The notes under the pieces were generated by a model. It was not told the DNA's origin, made no database searches, and saw only the letters and a program-made list of their open reading frames with translations. Positions 45,605-55,200 of a stretch of DNA of 64,000 nucleotides are shown in pieces (the stretch's first letter is position 1; every line of letters starts with the position of its first letter). The stretch is taken from the NCBI GenBank assembly GCA_026413225.1, contig CM048552.1, positions 212,549,553 to 212,613,552 of the forward strand, read 5' to 3'. Origin of the DNA: Otis tarda. Its lineage: Eukaryota > Chordata > Aves > Otidiformes > Otididae. Position numbers and translations under genes: made by a program.

Positions 45605-48477
45605 CATCCTTTAAAGTGTTTGTACAGTAAAGTGTACTGTAATGACGTTTTTGACAGTGGAAACACGCTAGCCGTGAATTCATAAAGCTCTCTCGTAGTT
45701 CGGCAGACGGCCCTCGACGCACGGTGTCTGGCGGGAGGACGTAGCCACGGGACGTCAGCCTGTAAGTCGGATGGCGTCTTGACGTGCTGCGAACCTGTAC
45801 AGACAAAAGAACCCTGCCGTAGCTGCCCGGCCGCTCGAGGTTCACCATCTGTTGGGAGCAGCGTGCGTGCAAACGGCATTGACCGCAGAATGACGGTGCG
45901 TCAGAGGATTGAGGGATTCTCGAATAAACCGCGACTGGTCCATTCATGTCCTTAATATCTACTTCAAATTGAAGTAAACAAATGGAACAGTTTTCCTTTT
46001 GGAGCTTTTCTGTTTGGGGTTTGTGTGTGTTTTTTGTTTTGATTTTACTTACCTGCCTGGATGTATTAGCAGGTTTTGAATGTAGTGTTGGCCTTTGGCC
46101 GTTAGAATTTTCTTAAAATACAGTTTAATAATTGTCATGTGACCAACTGATTTCAAGGTGGCAGTATTTCTGAGAGGAAACGCTTGACTCCAAGACATCT
46201 CCTCAAGTTTTGAGTGGGCATAAAGTGATTTGTGCTTTTATTCAACAACAACAAAAGAAAAAAACCCAACGTGGGGCACATGAGAATGAGCAGAGCTGAA
46301 ATGTTGTGGGTAGCATTCAGTTTTCTCTTTACTCTGAATTAAGATGCAGGCTGTACCGTTTGTACGCATTGTAGTGCATAGCTCAGACGGATCTGCCCGG
46401 TGTTGAAATCCTGACAGGTCACATCTCTTAATCCTTTTGCTCTGAGATTTGGATTTTTGACTGGTGTTTACGTCCATTGCCGGCAATGGATGCACCAAAA
46501 CTGCTGCTGCCACTGAGGAGTGAGTTCTCCCGTCCTGCCCCACCTGATTCCCTTCCATTATGTTGCATTTCCTAGTCAGTCATTAAGCACTTCTGTTTTC
46601 TCATAATAAAAATGGCATTAGGCCTTTACTAAATACCTCTCTAGATCCCAAAATCCCTGCCTTCTGGCCTTGAAAGTCTTGGTTTTGTTTCCCCACGAGT
46701 TCTGTCAGAACACCTCCACGACTCGTACTCGGTTGTGGCGCGCGTATCCCGCTGTAAAACTAGAATCAGCAGAGCTGCAGAAAGATAGAACTGCCCTGGC
46801 TGCTGTGCTCGGCAAGCTTGTGATTTAAAAAATGGAGAAATCGCTCTCTTTCTAAATTAGAGCTTAATTGCATTAAAGATTAAATATTTTTCCACCTTAC
46901 TGATGTTGAGTTTTCATAAGCAGACGTTAAAACAGGGTAGTGGAAAGGCAGAGAGGTTTAGAATGAGTTCTCAAAGAGCACGTGTAGCGTTTTAAGCTGC
47001 TGTTGTGTTTTCCTTTGCCTGGGCAACGCGTAAATGCAGTTCTTCTACGTTTCTAAGATACTTGTGTTTTAAAACAAGAACACACGGCTTCCACTTTCCA
47101 GTGTTACTGACTGCCGAGCATTTTTAATATTTGCAGTGCAAACTGATTCACGTGCAGCGATGCCATGCAACCCATGGTTTCTCATTTTTTTTGCGCTGCC
47201 GTAAGCTTTTGCTGCCTGATGGAGCCTTTTAGGATCTGATCGGTGCTGCAGCAAACATTCTTGCTTTTGTAGACACAACGAAAATGTTAAATATTTAGTG
47301 GGCAAGGAATTGTGAATGTAGGAAAAAGAGTTACAATACTGAATATGCCAACCAGGAAAAAACTGAGTTCTGAGTTAGGGAGCGATGTAAAAGCGGGAAA
47401 GACCGGGAAGCAGAACGGGAGCACTGAAGCTTACATCAGGAGCGTTGCGTTTTAAAAATGCGCAATTACAAGTTGTTCCCAAGTTTTAGTTTCTGTAGGT
47501 CACTTTTTAAAAGCAGCTTTTCTCTTGTCTTTGGTACCTGAGACAGCTTCATCCCCTAGGATCCAGAGTTCCCTCTTGGACTAGTGGGTGCAAGTAAAAA
47601 CTGCAAAAAAATTCCCTAGGGAGTCTTACATTTTCCCACCCATTATTTCTGTCATTTCTAAGGCTTCCCGCTTGCCGGAAAATGTACGGTCTAGCTGGAA
47701 AGATGCCGTTTTGTGACGCGAGGCCAGCTGCCTGTGCCGCGCAGGGTTCCTGCTGTTACAGTGTGCGTTTGTGATTCCGGAGTGGAATTGTCCTCCTGGT
47801 GTCGTTACAGTGCTCATCGTGAGATCAGGAGTTCAATGTCTTTGCATACTGATCTTCAGGTGTGGCTTTGGGCTAACAGAAAGCTCAAACTGTGCAAGAG
47901 GCAGAGTGAAAGAAAGCTGGCCAGGGGTTTTTGTTGGGTTTTTTTTTTATTTTTTTAACAAAATGGATTTAAAAGTACAAGAAGCAGCAGCTATTGGCTG
48001 AACATACAAAGCATTTATTCGACAAACTCTTGTTTATTCCACACAGGTTGCCACTAAAAGGTTTGTCTTTTTTTTTGTAACTGCAAACTCTTCAGAGTAG
48101 AACTGATTGGGAGGAAAGTGAATTGATTTGTGTGTGCAGTTCAAGTGGCATTGGTGAGGGGAAGGACCTGTAAATGGAGTGGAGGAGTGGACTTTTTGTG
48201 TCACCAAGATAAAGGCTGGCTCCTGTGACTATCAGCGACGCAGTAGGTCTGCTCTGTAATTAATTAATGTGGTGTTAATCTAACCAGAAGGGTGGGAGAA
48301 TTAAGAACTCTGTTTCACCACTTCTAGTTACTGAGTCTGCTAAACCTGAGCATATTCTTGATTTTAAAATGGAAAATGACATCACCAAACTACCAAAAAA
48401 AAACCCCTTACTGTTGAAATCTTGTAGGAGGATCAGTGCTGAACAATAAACTCTTTCATAGTTTGACTTTGGATTTA

Positions 48478-48786
48478 GAATCATAGAATGGTTTGGGTTG
48501 GGAGGGACCTTCAAAGCCCATCCAGTCCTACCCCCGTGCAAGGAGCAGGGACATCTCCAACCACATCAGGTTGCTCAGAGCCCCGGCCAACCTGGCCTGG
48601 AATGTTTCCAGGGATGGGGCATCCACCACCTCTCTGGGCAACCTGGGCCAGTGCTCCACCACCCTCAGCATAAAAAACTTTTTCCTGATGTCCAGTCTGA
48701 GTCTACCACCTCCTGTTTTAAAGCCATCACCCCTCATCCTGTCACACCAGGCCCTGCTGAAGAGTCTCTCCCCATCTTTCCTATAA
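48478..48786 (-). mobile_element. CR1 LINE 3' fragment inside RSF1 3'UTR
   Basis: Begins AGAATCATAGAATGGTTTGG and runs through the standard body to CTCTCCCCATCTTTCCTATA. Minus strand reads [20 protein letters not shown]. It is antisense within the long 3'UTR form of the mRNA. Very similar to the copies at 3311 and 62404. Confidence 0.93.
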
Positions 48787-51362
48787 GCACGTTGAATTAC
48801 ACTACAGAGTTATTGCATCTTCCTGATATTCTTTTAAATGAAAAGATTGCTCTAACAGCACTTGAGAGAAACAGATGCTTTTTTCTAAATTGCTCGTTTA
48901 AGTGTGTCACCTTCAAGATTTCTTTAGGTTAAAGCGTCTCGGTTACTCTTTGTCTAGCAGGAGCTAATGACTTAGCCGGACTCGGTTTTCTGTTCGCTTC
49001 TGTGTTCTAACTGCTGTGTCTGAACCCTTGGTGAGAGACCTTCCTCAACCTCAAGGGGAAAGAATGTACGTTCCCAAAAGAAAAAAGTTGTATGGTAGTG
49101 GGACACTTGTTCTGATTTGTCTTCACATCTATCCTTTGAACTACGTTGGTATCCAGGTGCTGCCATTGTTTAATAATTTTAATGGTTCATTGTCAGGGTG
49201 TCCGTTTTATACCTCTGTTTTCAGGCGCTTACAACTTGGCTTTCAGTTCTCTTCAACAGGAAGGCCCGGTCTAAAATTTCAGATAATTATTTCAAATTAC
49301 GTGTTTTCACAAACTTCTTTCAGGAAAAATAAATAAGGAATTTTTATGGCATCTGCTTTTTTAATTCACTTTGTACCCAGTGATGTAAATGATGCGGCAG
49401 TAAGGCGAGCCCCCAGAACTGGTCTGACAAAGGGATTTGTATCGTCTAGTTCAAAATAGCGACCTGTAGGCCTTGAAATTTGGTTTTGGTACAGTGGCCA
49501 CTATTGACAAGCCTGTGTTATGCACAGAACGTGCAGCACGCGCGCGCGCTCGAGATCTATCTACATTTGTGTGCGTTTGATTCACTTGGGTATATAAAAT
49601 CCTTAGCTACAGAAATCTATATAAGATCAAATCTCTTCAAGCAAAACAGTAACTTTCTGAAGAAAATTGTGTTGAATACGGTGGGGAAAACTCAGCAAAT
49701 CGTGTGAAAGAGCACAGTTCTCCAGTTCCTTAAACGTTTAAAACTTCTGTGGAAGCATTTTGGGTTATGGGCTGAAATAAGGATTTGCAGGATCAAGCCC
49801 ACGTTTCCTGGTAGTCTTACTTTTCTTCCTCCCCTTCCCTAGCAGGGTAGGGATTATAGCTGACTTAAAATGTTGGAAGACAGAAAATGAAAAATCCAGC
49901 AGAAATATATATATATATATATTTTTTTTTCCCCAGTATGTACTGATGTAAGAAAAATTCTAAACGACTAATTTTTGGTGTTTTAGAATTGGTACCCAGT
50001 CTGAGATCTGCCGGAGAGCTCTGGCTTCAGAAATATTTATCAGTTGAAAATAATTTCTGAAGCTGGAAACCCAGCAGTTGGGGTACCGAAGATCACTAGT
50101 CACTTCTGAAAACACGCATCGCTTACCGAGCTCTTGTCTTGGATTAGGTGTAACTAACGGAGACAGTTCCAAATGGCAAACCCGTGGTTGGGAATTGATT
50201 GTCCCGACGCATCAGAGTAATTTAACTTATTTTGTATATTGCAAAAGATGTATATTGCTTAGTATGACACGTGAAAAAAATTTGTGTACAGCTTCTGGGG
50301 GAAAGAATAGAACACTCTAAAATAGAGAAGAAGTTTTAATAATTGAATATGTGGTATAAAGGCTCCAGATTTAACTGCAATTAAAAGGAAGTCAGTCCCA
50401 CAGCTCGTGTTTTTGACTACCATTTTGTAAATGCTGGCGCCCCACACCTGAGCCGAGGAGCAGGAGAGGGGACAAGACGGCAGGCAGAGGGGACGCGTGC
50501 TTAACGAAGGCACGCGCCTCTGCGAATATATCTGCCGGTGCTCCCGTCTGACCCCAAAGGTTCCTAGGGAGAGCTGAGCGCTAGAGCCGCTCCCTTCGCT
50601 CGGCTGGTTTACTTCGTGCACTTCGCAGCGCTTTGTGTACAGCCGCTCTCACTGGTTCCCCAGGCGCAGACAGAGTCGCTTTCTCCTGCCGTTGGAACGC
50701 TCGTTCGAGTAACAGCAGGGGATGGGGAACGGGGGGAGGGAACGGAGAAATGTGTATGCAAGCCCACGCCATTTGCAAGACTGGTCTTGGACAGGCCTAA
50801 AAACTCCTGCCCTGCCCTTCAAAGGCTGGATTTCCAATGGAGAGTCATCCCCATACCCTCCTTTTCTCATCCTGACCTTCAAAGGAGGCCTCCTTCCTTG
50901 AGGGAATTGGTTATGTTCCATCACTGTGATGTGAAAAAAAAAAAGAGGATCAGTCCATAGAGTATTGTGACTGTTTGCCTCTGGGGACGTCAGTGGGAGT
51001 CCGCGCGGTTTGCTTTGTTGTTGGTTCCTGTGTCCCACACGACTGAACTGATTAGCCATACCTAGGTTAGTCTGTCAGAACGTGATGGAAATGATTCTGC
51101 GGGGATAAAGTCCTACTAAAACATATGACAGGTCTAGTTACCAGTTAGCTAGAGCAGGTAAAAGCCCTTAATAGATGCTGATCCGCTACTCAAGGCAGCG
51201 GTAGGAAAGGAAATAAATCATAAAGCTGTATGCCTTGTTCAGGTTTCCATCTCCTACTTGTGATGTGGACTCTCAAATCGTGCACAGTATCTTATTCCTA
51301 TGCTGTAGCCATTGCGACGGTACTCCTCCCCCTAACGCGCACTAAAAAAATTTAAATTAATG

Positions 51363-51388
51363 ATTTAAATCATTCGAATGATTTAAAT
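51363..51388. repeat. 26-bp perfect palindrome in RSF1 3'UTR
   Basis: ATTTAAATCAT on one side, TCGA in the centre, ATGATTTAAAT on the other: an exact inverted repeat. The flanks (TTTAAATTAATG and TTGTTAAATCG) extend the symmetry imperfectly. As RNA it could fold into an 11-bp hairpin with a 4-nt loop. Confidence 0.85.
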
Positions 51389-52435
51389 TTGTTAAATCGT
51401 TAACGCCGGCGCGGTTGCCAGTTCCTACCTGTGTTTCCTGCCGCAGCCAGGAGATGGTATGGGACCGATTCAAAAAGCCTCGCGTCGCCTGCCGAGGCTT
51501 CTCGCATAGGCACAGATCCTCGTGCGTCAGACGAACACCGGGCGTATTCGCCGTCCCGGGTAACGCAGAACAGGTTCTCTGCTAGCGGAACGGCTCTCCT
51601 CCCGCGTTCTGTGAGAATCGGATCAAACCTGCCAGACAGGTCTCTTAAAATTTAAGATACACTTACACGAAATGCAGTTTTGTCTTACTCCTGTGTGCTA
51701 TTTATATGTTTGCAAAGAAACCTGGAGTTCCTTAAAAAAGGTCTCGTTTACAGTTGGCCTCGGTTTTTTTTGTTGTTTTTATTTTTTTTTCTCTAAGGAA
51801 TTAACACGGTGACAGTTCCACCAGCTGAGCTCTTTACGTAGAGTTTAACCCTTGCGTTTCTTGAGTCCTGACCCTTGGTTTTCCAGTCTCTCTTCAATCG
51901 TGGCTTGCTACAATATGGAAGGGAAGGGACTGAGGGGACACACACCGTGTGCGTGGCGGGGGGGGAGGAGATACGCTGAAAAAAACTGGAAGTGTTATTC
52001 TTGTTGCACATAAATCAGGCGGTGCTTTCACTGTCGTTCCCTCTCCTCGCCCAGTCATATCACCGGCACGTAAAACACGAGGCGTTGGAAATTAAAATGG
52101 CAGTCATGGTGGCCTCAGTGCTCCAAGGGTTAACTGCAGTTTATTAACAGCTAATGTTTTTAGATTTGCAGTACACAACTGTTTAAATACTGTATTCCTT
52201 GTAAATGAAGTAAAAAAAAAAAAAAAAAAAAGTGAAGGCTGGTGCCAATATTTTTGTTAATGACTTGTTCAGCGTTGTCTCTCACTGCAGTCCGGTCAGA
52301 ACTCTTTGTGTATAAGCTGGGCCTGAAGCCATTTTATAGCTTGTGGGCCTAACTGTGTAACTTTTCTTTCATAATGTTTTTGTTATAATACCTACTGTCG
52401 TTTCTTTCATATAAATATGACATGTAAATTGTCAT

Positions 52436-52478
52436 AATAAAAAAAAAAGTTGAAATAACTTGATGTACGATGTGTGTA
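52436..52478 (+). terminator. RSF1: Likely distal RSF1 poly(A) signal
   Basis: AATAAA at 52436-52441 runs into an A-tract and is followed about 20-35 nt later by a GU-rich element (TGATGTACGATGTGTGTAG, 52461-52479). This is the standard layout of a vertebrate cleavage site. Downstream the sequence loses the AT-rich 3'UTR character and becomes CpG-richer. Confidence 0.65.
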
Positions 52479-54549
52479 GAAGAAACAAGTGCTTTTTCAC
52501 GGCCGTCACGTGTGCACGTCCAGGAGAGATCTCTCTGATTTTTAAAAAGAAGCACGGAGTAACGGCTGCTGCGTATCGCTCCGACCCGCGCCGGTGCCGC
52601 TGCCTGGAAAACCCGCATTTCGTATCGATTTTGTTACGGCGGCTCAAGTGACAAGAGTTTTTCTTTCTTTGACCAGCTCTGGGGAAGACCTGATGGATTT
52701 ATTTTCGCAGGTGTGATGATTTTCTGTGTGTGTTCCGCTTTCTACATAATTTTAATAGCTAATTTCATTGTGATGTTGCAGCCACTTGACAAAAATCAGT
52801 AGCTCAGGTGCTTGCCTTATGCTGCAACATCTATTTCGTTTGCTGGTGGAGCTGTGTTAATTGCCTAATTAGCGGCAAATTCCTTCAGCTAGGGAGAAAA
52901 TCTGGCCCAGTTTGTTACTGGTATTTGTTTGCAAGGGTCATACTTGCAGCCAGTGCCGTACACAGCTAGGCTGTTCCAGCAGCCACCTGTAAAGTTTCCA
53001 TGTGGTGCTAATGAGAGCTAGGCTCGTTAATTGAGGCGGAGACATGTGAAACCACCAGATGGAAGCCTGCAGAGAAGCACTGAAGAGGCAGCTGTTCTGA
53101 CCCGTGGTTACGGGAATGGATGCCGGTGATGTTTTAGGACTTTAACAGGAAAAAGTTCAGGGAGAGAGAAGTGAATCGAAGCGAAGGATGATTTCTGTTG
53201 GTGTGACTCACGGAAGCCTGTCAGTCCATGCGGGAGTGGATCGTAAAGCACTTTTTAAAGCTCTTGCAGCTGAGGAAAAGAGCTTTCACACAGTGCCATT
53301 CTGTTTCAGCCATAAACGCAGAGGAAACGTCTGCCTACCTACTCGCATCACTTTGTGGTGGAAGTTGCTTTGGTTTCTGACAAAGTGGCTATTTGCATGA
53401 AAAATAATTATTTGCACAGAATCTAAAATGGGTAGGCATAGCTGAGGAGCTTTCCAAAGAATTTTAGAAAGCTCAGCCTAAAAGAACCACGTTATGCTCG
53501 TTTCCCCTGGTTTCTTCAAGCGTTTTCTTTTTCCAGAATGTTCTGCCTTGGCTCCTTGCTATCCAAGACGGTTACTAGGAAAGTCCCGAGAAGGGAAAAA
53601 TGGAGACCTGATTCTGTTAATGATCGGTTTGCGTTTGTGAGAACTTGGGTTTGCACGCAGGTAGGTAAATGGCTCCTTAAAAGTAAACTCGAACTGATGA
53701 AAGCTGAAAACTGTAACAACGTGGTTAACAACTGCATGGGCCCGTGGTGAGTACGTTGCTATGGCTACAGCTTTTGCCGACCTGCAAAGTCAGGGAGATG
53801 GCTGCAGCGGTGCTGCCTCGCTGACGGAGTTATGAGGAGCATCCTAGACAGAGCCGTGCTTCACTGCTGCAGACTGAAATGTTGCCGTTTATTTACCCAC
53901 GCTGTACTGGTGTAACCCCCCTTTCTCACTGCATGTGTCACACGAGAAACTTGCTGCAGAAATGGTGTAAATCCAGGGGAAGGAGTGGGGCCAGTGCTCG
54001 CGAGAGGACGGCAGCTTTCCTGTCGCTGCAATCTGCTGTCCCCAAAAAGTACTCCAGCGCCCAGACGGCAGCTCCCCAGCTCCGCGCCGCAGCAGCATCC
54101 AGCTCTTGATCTCGAGTTCATTGCTGCCGAGGGAAACCAACCGGCTATCCTTTAAGCAACTCAGGTAGCTGCGACTTTCTTTTTCTTCTCCACGTGTATC
54201 CAGGCATTGGGTGCTGGCAATCCACTTTAAATTCCTTTTCCAGCATCTAATAATGGTCACTGACAAGCTGTTGTGTTTGTTTATTCCTTTGTCGCCTGTC
54301 CATCAGGGATTTACAGCCCAAAACCTGTGCGCTGCTCACCAGCTGCCACCGGGCGGTGCTGCCCTCAGCGCTCCTCTGTGCTTCTCCTTGCCGGATCATC
54401 AACGTTTTACCCCAAAACTGCCAGAAACAGACGCTGGTGGCACACAGACCGCCCCGTTTTGGACGTGCACCGCCACTCGCCCTCAGGAACGCGGAGGTTT
54501 TGGGGTGAAACCCCCGCGGCTGGATGCCGGCCTGTGGCTGGGTGAGAGC
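52461..54549. other. RSF1-CLNS1A intergenic spacer
   Basis: About 2 kb between the RSF1 poly(A) site and the CLNS1A promoter. No transposon or convincing gene. CpG density rises from about 53950 onward toward the promoter. Open frames on both strands near the CpG island are composition effects. Confidence 0.6.
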
Positions 54550-55200
54550 AGGTCCAAGATGGCGGCGGGGGCGCCCGCCTCCCGCCCGCACCATGGAGAC
54601 GTTGCCTAGAGAAGCCCGGCAGGGCGGGAAGTTCCGCTTCCGGTGGCCTCGAGGCTCTTCCGCTTCCGGTGGCCGCGGAGGTGGAGGAGGAGGAGATGGT
54701 GGAGGAGGGAGGCGGCGGCGCCGCCGCCATGAGTTTCCTCAAGCGATTCCCGCCGCCGGCCGAGGGCGTTCGCCACCAGCAGCCTGACACGGAGGCGGTG
54801 CTGGCGGGGCGGGCGCTGGGCTCCGGCACCCTCTACATCGCCGAGAGGTGGGTGGGGGGGTTCACGGGACCCGCGTAGGCCTCGGGGAGCGGGGCGGGGG
54901 TGGGGGCGGTGAGGGGACCGAGCAGCTTCTCCTGAGCGGGACGTTCCCCGGGGGCCGGTGAGGACCGGGCCGGGATAGTCGGGTGTGCGTGGGCCTCTCC
55001 GCCGAGGGGAGCGCGGGGCCTCCCGTGAGGGGTTTTCTCTGAGGGGACCTGCCCGAAGTGGGAAAGGCGGGGGGGTGGGGGGGCGGTGGCGGGTGAGGGA
55101 GCCCCTCGAAGCGAGGGGCAGGCTCTGAGAGGGGGGATCCCCGCTGTGCCGGGTCGAAATGGTGTTTTTTAACGAGGCGAGAGGGAGGCGCGCAGCAACG
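54330..55200. promoter_or_regulatory. CLNS1A: CpG island promoter of CLNS1A
   Basis: GC-rich, CpG-dense sequence around the CLNS1A start codon with no TATA box. It holds a YY1-type site CAAGATGGCGGC (54555-54566) and two tandem copies of an 18-bp unit with ETS-type CTTCCGG cores (54637-54643 and 54663-54669, 26 bp apart). GGA and GCC triplets fill 54676-54728. The layout is that of a broadly expressed housekeeping promoter. The transcription start is probably between about 54550 and 54670. Confidence 0.75.
54729..54847 (+). CDS. CLNS1A: CLNS1A exon 1 (coding part)
   Basis: ATG in GCCGCCATGA; MSFLKRFPPPAEGVRHQQPD then TEAVLAGRALGSGTLYIAE. Donor AG|GTGGGT. This begins the PH-like fold. Relative to remembered human, two residues after PPP are absent. 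An in-frame ATG also lies 11 codons upstream (54696). Confidence 0.95.

Larger units (their letters stand above)
1..52460 (+). other. RSF1: RSF1 gene body (intron 1 to distal poly(A) site)
   Basis: The window opens inside what I infer to be RSF1 intron 1. The first RSF1 exon found begins at 12771 and starts mid-codon, so an upstream coding exon must exist. No CpG-rich exon with the expected Ala/Pro-rich N-terminus is visible in 1-12770. Fifteen further coding exons match the 16-exon layout I recall for human. The stop codon is at 44903-44905. The 3'UTR probably runs to about 52455-52460, where AATAAA at 52436 is followed by a GU-rich stretch. Seven CR1 pieces and one LTR in the introns are in both orientations relative to the gene. 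The 5' limit is unknown. Confidence 0.85.
44906..52460 (+). other. RSF1: RSF1 3'UTR (about 7.5 kb)
   Basis: Sequence from the RSF1 stop to the distal poly(A) signal. I remember human RSF1 as having a 3'UTR of several kilobases, so a long one is expected. It is AT-rich with T-runs, contains an antisense CR1 (48478-48786), a G-run cluster (45276-45311), an alternating TA run (49904-49922), a CpG-rich patch (51392-51620), a 26-bp palindrome (51363-51388) and an A19 run near 52212. No coding potential is convincing. The extent depends on which poly(A) site is used. Confidence 0.7.

Noticed and set aside
49538-49549. Short CG dinucleotide run as a Z-DNA element
   Set aside because: Only about five CG units; too short to argue for function.
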